A stretch of DNA of 16,844 nt from Spirochaetales bacterium (GCA_023136785.1 JAGLQP010000005.1:1-16844), one strand, 5' to 3'; counted from the first letter of the stretch, positions 1-7,236 are shown. The notes: a model not told the origin generated them from the letters alone. Numbers and translations: made by a program.

Positions 1-1157
1 ACGACTTTTCCCGCCCGGATCGTCTTTACGATTTTCAGCCTCCGCTGCTGAGGCTCGTGTTCGAAGAGCACGAGGTTTGCCGGTGCCCCGGGAGCGAGGG
101 ATCCATAACCCGGCTCGAGTCCGAGGAGGTGAGCCGGATTGGTGGTGACCAGAGGGATGATCTCACCGAGGTCCAGACCCGTGACGGCGGCGAAGTGGGG
201 GATGTCCCAGTCGAGCAGGTGAGCCGCTCCGGCCAGGATCTCCGTGCCGGGCAGGCCGAGGTGCCCGTCTTCGAACACCTGGGCTTCGATATTGCCCCGG
301 CGGTAGATGCCGGGTTTGAAGCCGGCCAGATGGGCTACATCGCTGACCAGGATCAGCCGCTCCGGTCCTTTGGCCCGGGTAAACACCTTGAGAACCGCAT
401 CGGGCAGGTGAAAGCCGTCGCTGATGATCCCCGCCAGCAAACGATCCTCGGCCAGCTGTTCCCAGATGTAGTTGCGCAGCCTGGGGATCACGGTGTGGCT
501 CCCGTTTCCCAAATGGGTGGACATACGGGCCCCCGCTTCCACCGCCGTTCGAATCTGTTTTCCGTCGGCCGCGGTGTGCCCGATCGAGGCAATGATTCCC
601 ATGGCCGTGATTTCTTCGATAAAACCCGGCGCTCCTTCCCACTCGGGTGACAGGGTAATGACACGGATCCGGCCTCCCGCCGCCTCCTGCCATCGTTTCA
701 CCTCCTCGATGTCGGGGGGCCGGACAAAGGAAGCATCGTGGGCGCCGCGGGCTCCATCCTCCGGAGAGATATACGGTCCTTCGATATGGATTCCCGGAAT
801 CCCCCGTTCAAGGTCCTTGTCTGCTTCCACAGCCCGGGCGATGGTGCTGAGATTGCGGAGGATACGATCTTCAGGGCTGGTGATAATCGTAGGAAGGTGC
901 TGGGTCGTTCCGGAACGGTCGAGGTAGGAGACAATCTTCCCCACCTGTTCAGCCGAAAAATTTTCCAGGCTGTAGTCGCTGTCCATGAAACCGTTGACCT
1001 GTATATCGAGAAACCCCGGGGCGAGACACGGCAGATCCCTGCTCTGTTCAAGAGGGTTGACCGCGACGATGCGGTCGCCTTCAAGCTGCAGGGCCACGGG
1101 CTTGTTTACGGTCTTGTTTGTTGTTGATGAAAATAGCGAAATCCCTTGTACAATCAT
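1..1157 (-). CDS. nagA: N-acetylglucosamine-6-phosphate deacetylase, 3' end cut by the window
   Basis: This amidohydrolase would remove the acetyl group from GlcNAc-6-phosphate in the cytoplasm, feeding amino-sugar and cell-wall recycling into glycolysis. The reading frame is open from ATG at 1157 to the window edge, giving 385 codons, so only a few C-terminal residues are missing. Visible signatures are PGFLDIQVNG (48-57), HIEGPYISPEDGARG with metal-ligand Glu126, GHT with His194, THLGN with His215, SDGFH at 246-250, and VSDV with the expected catalytic Asp273. The usual THLFNAM motif reads THLGNGSH here, which points to a divergent NagA-like subfamily, so a different N-acetyl-sugar phosphate is possible. 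The gene diverges from the acetyltransferase gene across 81 bp. A -10-like TAGAAT lies 8 nt before the ATG and the nearest SD-like bases (TAGGG) are too close, so the mRNA may be nearly leaderless. Family call is confident; exact substrate is less so. Confidence 0.88.
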   Translation of the reverse strand, partial: MIVQGISLFSSTTNKTVNKPVALQLEGDRIVAVNPLEQSRDLPCLAPGFLDIQVNGFMDSDYSLENFSAEQVGKIVSYLDRSGTTQHLPTIITSPEDRILRNLSTIARAVEADKDLERGIPGIHIEGPYISPEDGARGAHDASFVRPPDIEEVKRWQEAAGGRIRVITLSPEWEGAPGFIEEITAMGIIASIGHTAADGKQIRTAVEAGARMSTHLGNGSHTVIPRLRNYIWEQLAEDRLLAGIISDGFHLPDAVLKVFTRAKGPERLILVSDVAHLAGFKPGIYRRGNIEAQVFEDGHLGLPGTEILAGAAHLLDWDIPHFAAVTGLDLGEIIPLVTTNPAHLLGLEPGYGSLAPGAPANLVLFEHEPQQRRLKIVKTIRAGKV

Positions 1158-1165
1158 AGCCCTAC

Positions 1166-1193
1166 ATTCTACAGGAAATCGGACTGTCGTAAA
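1166..1193 (-). promoter_or_regulatory. Possible sigma70 promoter of the nagA-like gene
   Basis: On the minus strand TTTACG (1193-1188) and TAGAAT (1171-1166) are separated by 16 bp. The -10 box ends 8 nt before the ATG at 1157, so the transcript would start at or next to the start codon. The -35 match is only 4 of 6, so this is tentative. Confidence 0.35.
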
Positions 1194-1238
1194 ACTAAGT
1201 CTCGGTGTATATATAGAATACTGATAGGAAATGAAGCG

Positions 1239-2363
1239 ATGCTGGAGATTTTTGAAGTTGCACCACCGGATGGAAAAAGCATCAACGAGTTCGTTGGTCT
1301 ACCCTTCCGCTTGTATAGAAATGTTCCTCAGTGGGTCCCTCCCTTCCGTTCGGAGAAACGTAAGATCCTGAGGAAGCAGCACCCCTTCTTCGAGCACTCC
1401 GAGGCCGCATTCCTGTTGGCCCGGCGGGAAGGAAAGCCGGTGGGGCGGATTACCGTGTTCGATAACCGGCGGTTCAACAGCTATCGTAATCGCAGAGAGG
1501 CGCGCTTCTGCCACTTCGAGTGTGCCGAGGATGAAGGTGCGGCGGCTGCCCTGTTCGCGTCCGCCTCGGCTTGGGCACGCAAGCGCGGACTTGGGGAGCT
1601 TGTCGGCCCACGCGGATTTTCCGGTATGGACGGCAGTGGATTGCTGATCGATGGATTTGAGCATCGGGCTACCATGACCATGATGCACTATCATCTTCCC
1701 TACTACCGCCGTCTGCTGGAGAAAAATAATTTCGAGAAGGTCCGGGACTATTACACGGCGGTGATCGATCGCAGTGCCTTCCAGCTTCCCGACAAGATCC
1801 GGCGAGTGGCGGAGATTCACTACAAGCGGGGGCATTTCAGAGTCCCCGTGTTTCGCAAGCGGAGGGAGCTGTTGAGGATCGCCCGGCAGATCGGAGAAGT
1901 GTACAACCGCGCCTTCATCGTCCACGATGACTTCTGCCCGCTGACGGAGGAAGAGATCGACAGGTTGGCCAGAGATCTGATGCTGGTTTCCAAACCCTCC
2001 CTCATCAAGGTCCTGTACTACGATGACCAGGTGGCCGGATTTCTCTTTGCCTTTCCCGACCTGTCCGGGGCACTGCAGAGAGCGAAGGGCAGGCTGAATC
2101 CGATCAGCCTGATCGATCTTTTCGCTGAAGCCGGGCGGACCGATACCCTGATCGTAAATGGTGCGGGAATTCTACCGGAGTATCAAAAGCTGGGGGGGAA
2201 CGGCTTGCTGTACTACGAGCTGATTCGAACCATCGAGGATGCAGGCTTCAGGAAGGGCGAGATGGTTCAGATCGCCGATACTACCTCCCTGATGCTCGCC
2301 GATATGCAGACCCTGGGCGGCCGGGTCTACAAGACCCACAGGATCTATCGTCGGAAGCTGTAG
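1239..2363 (+). CDS. GNAT-fold N-acetyltransferase-like protein, function unknown
   Basis: 374-residue soluble protein of a bacterial family usually annotated as GNAT acetyltransferase, and sometimes misnamed dATP pyrophosphohydrolase. The N-terminal half carries the family hallmarks: a segment like FVGLPFRLYRNVPQWVPPF, then FFEHSEAAFLLARREGKPVGRI, which resembles the early beta-strands of an acetyl-CoA-binding fold, then ELVGPRGFSGMDGSGLLIDGF. The C-terminal half contains VAGFLFAFPDL and a GAGILPEYQKLGGNGLLYYE segment that looks like an acetyl-CoA pyrophosphate-binding loop. I chose the ATG at 1239 because AGGAA at 1226-1230 lies 8 nt upstream and homology-like sequence starts there. An upstream in-frame ATG at 1146 would add 31 residues that do not look conserved and would overlap nagA. 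The substrate cannot be told from sequence. Confidence 0.75.
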   Translation: MLEIFEVAPPDGKSINEFVGLPFRLYRNVPQWVPPFRSEKRKILRKQHPFFEHSEAAFLLARREGKPVGRITVFDNRRFNSYRNRREARFCHFECAEDEGAAAALFASASAWARKRGLGELVGPRGFSGMDGSGLLIDGFEHRATMTMMHYHLPYYRRLLEKNNFEKVRDYYTAVIDRSAFQLPDKIRRVAEIHYKRGHFRVPVFRKRRELLRIARQIGEVYNRAFIVHDDFCPLTEEEIDRLARDLMLVSKPSLIKVLYYDDQVAGFLFAFPDLSGALQRAKGRLNPISLIDLFAEAGRTDTLIVNGAGILPEYQKLGGNGLLYYELIRTIEDAGFRKGEMVQIADTTSLMLADMQTLGGRVYKTHRIYRRKL

Positions 2364-2399
2364 AAGACGAGAACAATCCGAAATACTGGGTGAGGAAAA

Positions 2400-2609
2400 A
2401 TGGAAGCACTACCAACGGTTCCCATTGAGCAACAGATCGGCGTTGTCGTGATCCTCGGGCTTTTCATCTGTGGCTACTGCGCTTTTTTCTTTCTCGGGAG
2501 ATCCGAGAAAATCAGAAAGCGGCTCCTCGACGGACTGGGCCCGCGGGCAGGGGCGATCCACCACATTACCCTGCAGAAGCTCCTGCTGCGGCTCCTGTTG
2601 GCCGGATGA
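2400..2609 (+). CDS. Small single-helix membrane protein, possibly a truncated remnant
   Basis: A 69-residue protein with one clear membrane segment (about residues 13-32, IGVVVILGLFICGYCAFFFL) followed by a basic juxtamembrane stretch (RSEKIRKRLLDGLGPR), which predicts a cytoplasmic C-terminal side. Its ATG has a good ribosome site (GTGAGGAAAA) and lies 36 nt after the acetyltransferase stop, so it is probably co-transcribed. The last residues (ITLQKLLLRLLLAG) look like the beginning of a second membrane helix cut short. The 91 nt that follow hold no continuation in this frame. It may therefore be the N-terminal stub of a longer polytopic membrane protein, perhaps a CPBP-type intramembrane protease, but that identification is only an impression. 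It could equally be a genuine small protein. Confidence 0.5.
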   Translation: MEALPTVPIEQQIGVVVILGLFICGYCAFFFLGRSEKIRKRLLDGLGPRAGAIHHITLQKLLLRLLLAG

Positions 2610-2626
2610 GAGAGCGAATGGGCGTG

Positions 2627-2656
2627 TTGTTCCCCGAGTGCAACTTCAGTTATACT
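2627..2656 (+). promoter_or_regulatory. Probable promoter of the dehydrogenase operon
   Basis: TTGTTC (2627-2632), an 18-bp spacer and TATACT (2651-2656, 5 of 6 to consensus) lie about 45 nt before the dehydrogenase start. The leader of about 40 nt contains a GGGGAG ribosome site. This would start transcription of the three-gene unit 2701-4906. Confidence 0.45.
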
Positions 2657-2700
2657 GCTCCCCAAGGGAAATAAACTGATCAAAGGATATCGGGGAGAAT

Positions 2701-3585
2701 ATGATGGAGATTAAAAATGTCGGCTGGATCGGCACAGGCGTCATGGGCCGCTCGATGTGCCTGCACCTGGTCGAAGCGGGCTATTCCGCTTTTGTATACA
2801 ACAGGACCAAAGCAAAAGCGCAGGACCTTCTTTCCGCCGGGGCTGCCTGGTGCGAGAACCCCTTCGAGGTAGCCCGCAACAGCGACTGCGTCTTCACGAT
2901 TGTCGGCTATCCCGCCGACGTGGAGGAGGTCGTTCTTGGTGAACGGGGCGTGCTTTCAGGGGCCAAGGCCGGATCGATCCTCGTCGAGATGACTACATCG
3001 GAACCGACTCTGGCCAAACGAATCCATGAGGAGACGATGAGCAAGTCCGTCTCCGCCTTGGATGCTCCGGTGTCCGGGGGAGATGTGGGCGCTCGTTCGG
3101 GAAAGCTGGCCATCATGGTCGGCGGGGATCGGAAAGTCTTCGATCAGGTGATGCCGCTGTTCGAGCTGATGGGTGAGAACATCGCCTACATGGGTTCGGC
3201 CGGAGCGGGCCAACACACGAAGATGTGCAACCAAATCCACATAGCCACCACGATGATCGGGGTGGTGGAGTGTCTGCTCTACGCCTACAAGGCGGGAGTC
3301 GATTTGGAGGAGATGATCGCCGTGGTCGGGAGCGGAGCGGCTGCTTCGTGGAGCCTCAACAACTACGGACCTCGAATCGCCAAGGGCAACTTCGATCCGG
3401 GTTTTTTCATCAAACACTTCGTGAAGGATATGGATATTGCCCTCAAGGAAGCCCGGCGGATGAAGCTCAGCCTGCCGGGGCTGGCTATGGCTCACCAATT
3501 CTACGTCTCGGCTATGGCCATCGGCCTGGAGAATATGGGAACCCACAGCCTGTACAAGCTCTTTGAGCGGATGAATCAGGCATGA
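2701..3585 (+). CDS. NAD(P)-dependent beta-hydroxyacid dehydrogenase (3-hydroxyisobutyrate dehydrogenase / tartronate semialdehyde reductase family)
   Basis: Cytosolic oxidoreductase that interconverts a beta-hydroxyacid and its semialdehyde. In order: a Rossmann glycine motif GWIGTGVMG (8-16); NRT at 34-36 after the second strand, a pattern usually linked to NADP(H) preference; the substrate-loop signature DAPVSGGDVGARSGKL (121-135); the catalytic Lys174 in GAGQHTKMCNQ; and KDMDIALKEA (242-251) in the C-terminal helical domain. The length of 294 matches the family. Two ATGs are adjacent at 2701 and 2704; the GGGGAG at 2692-2697 is better spaced for 2704, so the true start may be one residue later. 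The stop overlaps the next gene as ATGA. Exact substrate (3-hydroxyisobutyrate, tartronate semialdehyde, succinic semialdehyde or other) cannot be assigned. Confidence 0.9.
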   Translation: MMEIKNVGWIGTGVMGRSMCLHLVEAGYSAFVYNRTKAKAQDLLSAGAAWCENPFEVARNSDCVFTIVGYPADVEEVVLGERGVLSGAKAGSILVEMTTSEPTLAKRIHEETMSKSVSALDAPVSGGDVGARSGKLAIMVGGDRKVFDQVMPLFELMGENIAYMGSAGAGQHTKMCNQIHIATTMIGVVECLLYAYKAGVDLEEMIAVVGSGAAASWSLNNYGPRIAKGNFDPGFFIKHFVKDMDIALKEARRMKLSLPGLAMAHQFYVSAMAIGLENMGTHSLYKLFERMNQA

Positions 3586-4181
3586 CAGTCCCGGATCCGC
3601 AGAAAAGACGCGGTGTGGTGGGGCTGCCGGCGCAGCGGGAGCGAACCGTCAAAATATTGAGCGAGTGCTTTGCCAGGGACGTACTGGAGATGGAAGAGTT
3701 CGAGCGAAGAGTCTCGCTGGCACATCAGGCACGATCCGTACAGGAATTAGCGCAGCTGATCGACGATATTCCCGGGGAGCTGGCGGAGGCTCCGCGGGAG
3801 GCCCCGGAGCCCGCTGTTGCCCGGCGGATCGTTCTCCGGGAGGACGAGCAACCCGTGTACGGGATCATGATGAGCCGCAAGTGCCGGGGGCAATGGCTGA
3901 AGAGCCGCACCGTGAGTACCCGAACGCTGATGAGCTCGGTGGAGTTCGACTTTCGCGACCTGGAGCTTCCCTCCGAGATCGTCGAAATCAACGTTCTGGC
4001 TCTGATGAGCAGCATCACCATCACCGTGCCGGAGAGCCTCCCGGTTCAACTGGAAGTGGTGCCGATATTAGGGGAGGTGGAAGAGGGAAAGCGGGTGAAG
4101 ACCGGAGTCCTGAGGGGAGGGCCGGGGGTGCGTATCACCGGCTTTATCATGATGGGTGATGTGAAGGTGAGGACCCGCTGA
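3582..4181 (+). CDS. DUF1707 plus LiaF-C-like (DUF2154-type) protein
   Basis: 199 residues in two parts. Residues about 18-66 (RERTVKILSECFARDVLEMEEFERRV and onward) fit the short helical DUF1707 pattern, in which a polypeptide of about 50 residues ends near LIDDIP. After a proline-rich linker (about 67-82), residues about 108-199 form a beta-rich repeat region with LMSSVEFDFRD, INVLALMSSITITVP and ITGFIMMGDVKVR, as in the C-terminal domain of LiaF/VraT-type cell-envelope response proteins. No membrane helix is visible, so unlike LiaF it is probably soluble. Such proteins in other bacteria modulate envelope-stress signalling, but the role here is unknown. It starts inside the dehydrogenase stop (ATGA) and its own stop overlaps the next gene, so translational coupling is likely. 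Confidence 0.75.
   Translation: MTVPDPQKRRGVVGLPAQRERTVKILSECFARDVLEMEEFERRVSLAHQARSVQELAQLIDDIPGELAEAPREAPEPAVARRIVLREDEQPVYGIMMSRKCRGQWLKSRTVSTRTLMSSVEFDFRDLELPSEIVEINVLALMSSITITVPESLPVQLEVVPILGEVEEGKRVKTGVLRGGPGVRITGFIMMGDVKVRTR
4166..4180 (+). promoter_or_regulatory. Ribosome-binding site supporting a CTG start
   Basis: GGTGAGG at 4166-4172 is followed after 5 nt by CTG at 4178-4180. That CTG overlaps the TGA of the preceding gene as CTGA, the same geometry as the ATGA overlap one gene earlier. No ATG or TTG lies in frame between the upstream in-frame stop (4157-4159) and the P-loop. Confidence 0.55.
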
Positions 4182-4906
4182 AAACAAAAGCTGATATAAT
4201 TGAGGTCCTGATTCTCGTGGGCAGGCCCGCCTCCGGGAAGAGCGAGATAATCGACTATTTGGGCAAACTCGACCCGGACCAACGCCGCAGCCGTTTTCAT
4301 CTGGGAGAACTGGAAGTTGTGGATGATTTTCCCATGCTCTGGGCCTGGTTCGAGGAGGACAAGCTCCTGGCGGAAATGGGGAAACCCCCGTTACATACCG
4401 GTGGCGACGGCTATTTCAAGGAAGATTATTTGTGGGATCTGCTGATACGCCGGCTGTGTCTGGAGTACAAGAAACGGAAGACAGAGGATCCGAGCCTTCA
4501 CGAGGGAAGCACGGTGATCATCGAGTTTTCCAGGGGAAGCGAGCACGGGGGCTACCGGCGTGCCTTCGAGCAGATGAGTGTTGATGTCCTCGAGGCCGCA
4601 GCCGTGCTCTACCTTCAGGTCTCTTTCGAGGAGTCATTGCGGAAAAACCACAAGCGTTTCAATCCTGAAGCGCCGCACAGCATCCTCGAGCACAGCCTGC
4701 CCGAGGCGAAGATGAAACGATTGTACGGGATCGATGATTGGAGCGAGCTGAGCCGCAGCGATTCCCGTTTCCTTCTTCTTAAAGATCTGAAGATTCCCTA
4801 CAGCGTATTTGAAAATGAAGCGGATTTCACCACCACCGGTGGAGAGGAACTGGGCCGACGCCTTGCCGGTTGTTTCGAGGCGCTGTGGCGGATCTACCGC
4901 ACATAA
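4178..4906 (+). CDS. P-loop NTPase, kinase-like, apparent CTG start
   Basis: About 242 residues from CTG at 4178. The Walker A motif GRPASGKS is at 15-22 and is directly preceded by a hydrophobic strand (IIEVLILV). A Walker-B-like STVIIEFSRG lies in the middle, and LQVSFEESLRKNHKRF further on resembles a lid with basic residues, as in adenylate-kinase or shikimate-kinase-like folds. If the GTG at 4217 were the start, the protein would begin exactly at the P-loop and lose beta-strand 1, which is structurally implausible; hence the upstream start. The phosphate acceptor is unknown; I do not recognise a named family. It is the last gene of the 2701-4906 unit, and the C-terminus ends just before an A-tract hairpin. 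Confidence 0.7.
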   Translation: MKTKADIIEVLILVGRPASGKSEIIDYLGKLDPDQRRSRFHLGELEVVDDFPMLWAWFEEDKLLAEMGKPPLHTGGDGYFKEDYLWDLLIRRLCLEYKKRKTEDPSLHEGSTVIIEFSRGSEHGGYRRAFEQMSVDVLEAAAVLYLQVSFEESLRKNHKRFNPEAPHSILEHSLPEAKMKRLYGIDDWSELSRSDSRFLLLKDLKIPYSVFENEADFTTTGGEELGRRLAGCFEALWRIYRT

Positions 4907-4937
4907 AAAAAGGCCCCGAAGGAAACCCTTCAGGACC
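4905..4937 (-). terminator. Hairpin with T-tract, oriented to stop minus-strand transcription
   Basis: Seven A residues (4905-4911) are followed by an imperfect stem: 4912-4922 pairs with 4927-4937 through GG, CC and GAAGG blocks, with two mismatches and an AAAC loop. Read on the minus strand this is a stem followed by seven T residues, the intrinsic-terminator layout. On the plus strand the hairpin is followed by AAAGAC, not T residues. It may act in both directions, but the sequence favours the minus direction. Confidence 0.4.
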
Positions 4938-4999
4938 AAAGACCCCATAGTTTGATTACTTTCATTATCGGATGGGAGTTCATCAAATTAAGCGCAAAG

Positions 5000-5027
5000 T
5001 TGACATTTATTCGCTGGAGTTTACACT
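5000..5027 (+). promoter_or_regulatory. Sigma70-type promoter with perfect -35 box
   Basis: TTGACA (5000-5005) and TACACT (5022-5027, 4 of 6) are separated by 16 bp. They lie 30 nt upstream of the ATG at 5057, which has its own GGAGG ribosome site. This should drive the two-gene unit 5057-7236. Confidence 0.6.
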
Positions 5028-5056
5028 ACTATCCTAAGTAGAGGGAGGAACCAGTC

Positions 5057-6412
5057 ATGGGGCTGTCCGAGATGCTGCACTACCTGGAGGAGGGAAAAGA
5101 GCGGTTGTTCGCAGGCGCAGCAGAAGTGAAAGACCTGTACCGATCTCTCGCTGACTCGATCCGCACCCTGCCCGTTCCCTTCCGACGCTCCTTTTCCCCG
5201 GACAGCGGCATTGCGGTTGCACTGGATTCGGAAAGCAAAAAAATTGTCTTTCATAAGCACAATCTACAGAGCAGCGAAGGAGAGGTCCAGAACAACACCC
5301 GCTGGATCTGCGAGCTGATCAACAACGTGTACGCGATTCGCAACTCCTTCATGAGCAATGTTCATTTCGTCGAATTGAAAGAGATCGCGGAAATTCGCCG
5401 GGTTCATGCGGATATCCGTCAGTTCCTCGAAGAACTGTATTTGAAGAGCAGCGTCTGGATTCTGCAGGATCCCAACTCCGAAGCCTCGGTGCTGGCCCGG
5501 CAGAAGCGCAAGGACATCGAAGAACTGTTGAAAGATCGAATCGATCCCTTCTTCGAGAGATTGGAACAGATCAAGATCGATGAGTATTCCATCAGGCTGA
5601 GGATGGAGACACGGGATGACATCGGCAGTCTGCAGAACTACAGAAAAAGCCCGGAAAAATTTGATGGCCTGATCAAGGAGAGCTGCAATCGGGTAGGCAT
5701 GAGCTATGATCCGGAACTGACCAAGGTCGTGCTCCAGGAGCTTGATCAGACCGATGAAAGCTTGGAGAAGAGGCTCCACGGAAAGTACGAAGCCGAGGAC
5801 AAACAGACCGCCTCGCCGTCGATCCGCCGGAAATATATGCGGGTCTTGCACCGCTACCTTGCTCGGACCAAGGATGTGGCCGCCCTGCTTCCGATTCTGG
5901 AGAATATCTATTTTCTCTATCAGCCCAAGCCTTCGCTGCTCGTGCGGGTACGTGCTTTTTTTGCCAGGATGGCCGGTCGGGAGGAAAAGACTCCACGGAA
6001 AGATATAGAGTACAGCTATATCATCAGCCGGGAGAGCATTGAGAGGAAAGAGGCATCCCTCGAGTCTCTGATCAGCGAAGTGAACCGGCTGGAGAAACAC
6101 CTGCTGCGGGTCAGAGACTCTATACATTCGGCAAAGGTCAATAAAAAGATCAAGACAATATCAATTGCCAAGATCCGCGATATCATCGATTCGATCCGCA
6201 GCACGATGCGCCGGGTCTTTGAAGAGAGCTTCGGACTGATTCAGTGGCTGGGAAAGAGGAGCAATCGGGACAAGCTGGCCAGACTGCCGGAGAATATGCA
6301 GCGGGATCTTAATTACCATCTCGATGCTATCTACGCGACGATCATCATCAATGCGGAGCGGCTGAAAGAGGTCAGCCGGAAGAACAAGGGACGGCCGGGC
6401 AGCGTTATATGA
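5057..6412 (+). CDS. Large helical protein of unknown function
   Basis: 451 residues with no domain I recognise. There is no signal peptide and no membrane segment, so it is predicted cytosolic. Composition is highly charged and helix-forming. The segment 76-135 (EVQNNTRWICELINNVYAIRNS and following) and 150-185 are amphipathic helices. A basic region (257-313) is followed by a long probable coiled coil at about 325-400 and a helical tail ending in RKNKGRPGSVI. The start is fixed by GGAGG before ATG 5057 and a perfect -35 box further upstream. Its stop overlaps the SDR-fold gene (ATGA), so both are made together. In style it resembles the other large helical protein at 12719-14287, but I see no clear alignment between them. 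A lineage-restricted, possibly spirochaete-specific protein is the likeliest reading. Confidence 0.7.
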   Translation: MGLSEMLHYLEEGKERLFAGAAEVKDLYRSLADSIRTLPVPFRRSFSPDSGIAVALDSESKKIVFHKHNLQSSEGEVQNNTRWICELINNVYAIRNSFMSNVHFVELKEIAEIRRVHADIRQFLEELYLKSSVWILQDPNSEASVLARQKRKDIEELLKDRIDPFFERLEQIKIDEYSIRLRMETRDDIGSLQNYRKSPEKFDGLIKESCNRVGMSYDPELTKVVLQELDQTDESLEKRLHGKYEAEDKQTASPSIRRKYMRVLHRYLARTKDVAALLPILENIYFLYQPKPSLLVRVRAFFARMAGREEKTPRKDIEYSYIISRESIERKEASLESLISEVNRLEKHLLRVRDSIHSAKVNKKIKTISIAKIRDIIDSIRSTMRRVFEESFGLIQWLGKRSNRDKLARLPENMQRDLNYHLDAIYATIIINAERLKEVSRKNKGRPGSVI

Positions 6413-7236
6413 AAGACAAGCTGATTCTCATTACCGGGGGCAGCGCCGGGGTGGGAAGGGCCGCCGCCCTCGGTCTGGCCCGGATGGGTGCGCGAATCGT
6501 TCTGCTCAGCAGAGACCGGCAGCGGGCCGAACAGACACGGCAGGAGCTGGCCGCCTCTACGGGAAACGAACGGATCGAGCTGCTTCAGGCCGATCTATCG
6601 GAGTGGGCTTCGATTCGCTGCGCCGTGGAACAGTTCAAAGAACGCTGCGACCGGCTCGACGTACTGATGAACTGCGCCGGCGTGCTCTACCTGCGGCGTA
6701 CGGTCAGCGTCGAGGGAGCGGAGATGACCCTGGCTGTGGAGTTCTTGGGGCATTTCTTACTCACCAACCTCTTGCTCGACGTTCTGAAGCGGAGCGCTCC
6801 GACCCGCGTTCTTACAGTAACCGGGAACGCCGGTCCGTTGCGGTTCGCCCGTATTCACTTCGATGACCTTCAGCTGGAGGACAGTTACAACCCTGTACGG
6901 GCCAAGCTTCAGGCGGAGCTGGCAAAGGCGATGTTCATGGTGGAGCTGGCGCGGAGATTGGATGGCACCGGCGTCACCGCCAACGCGTTCCATCCGGGTC
7001 TGATTCGCTCCCGGATCATCCGCAATCTACCCTGGTATCTGCGTATCCCGGGAGCTCTGGGCATGGCTCTCCTGAGCAAGGAGACGGGCACGGGCCTGTA
7101 CCTGGCCAGCTCGCCGGAGGTGGAAGGGGTAAGCGGACGTTTCTACGAACGAGTGGAGCGGGAAGAGAAGATTCCTTTCGATTCCAAGGAAGCCCGCCGT
7201 CTCTGGAGGCTAGCCGAGTCGCTGACGGGGTTGTAA
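6409..7236 (+). CDS. SDR-fold protein with all catalytic residues replaced
   Basis: 275-residue short-chain dehydrogenase/reductase-fold protein related to the retinol-dehydrogenase/WWOX-like group. Cofactor-binding elements are intact: TGGSAGVG (9-16), SRDR after strand 2 (34-37, suggestive of NADP), ADLS (61-64), NCAG (88-91), and HPG (195-197). The catalytic tetrad is not: aligning by the flanking pattern, Asn is Glu111 (in AVEFLGHF), Ser is Gly139 (in VTGNAG), Tyr is Lys166 and Lys is Glu170 (in YNPVRAKLQAELAKAMF, where active relatives have Y and K). It may therefore bind a nucleotide without classical SDR chemistry. It starts within the stop codon of the upstream helical protein, so the two are translationally coupled and possibly partners. 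Confidence 0.85.
   Translation: MKDKLILITGGSAGVGRAAALGLARMGARIVLLSRDRQRAEQTRQELAASTGNERIELLQADLSEWASIRCAVEQFKERCDRLDVLMNCAGVLYLRRTVSVEGAEMTLAVEFLGHFLLTNLLLDVLKRSAPTRVLTVTGNAGPLRFARIHFDDLQLEDSYNPVRAKLQAELAKAMFMVELARRLDGTGVTANAFHPGLIRSRIIRNLPWYLRIPGALGMALLSKETGTGLYLASSPEVEGVSGRFYERVEREEKIPFDSKEARRLWRLAESLTGL

Noticed and set aside
163..1084. Two minus-strand open frames that could be taken as genes
   Set aside because: They are shadows of the NagA-like gene, which runs in another minus frame and has all the family motifs.
2607..2609. TGA of the small membrane ORF as a selenocysteine codon with read-through
   Set aside because: The downstream frame gives no protein-like sequence and no stem-loop of SECIS type is apparent.
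2956..3546. 196-codon minus-strand open frame
   Set aside because: It is antisense to the dehydrogenase gene, which has complete family motifs.
4951..4987. Inverted repeat TTTGAT...ATCAAA upstream of the 5000 promoter, with an inner GATG...CATC
   Set aside because: Arms are only 6 and 4 bp, AT-rich, and the two pairings compete; too weak for an operator or riboswitch.
5264..6127. 287-codon minus-strand open frame
   Set aside because: It lies wholly within the 5057-6412 gene, has no ribosome site or family motif, and the plus gene has a promoter and SD.
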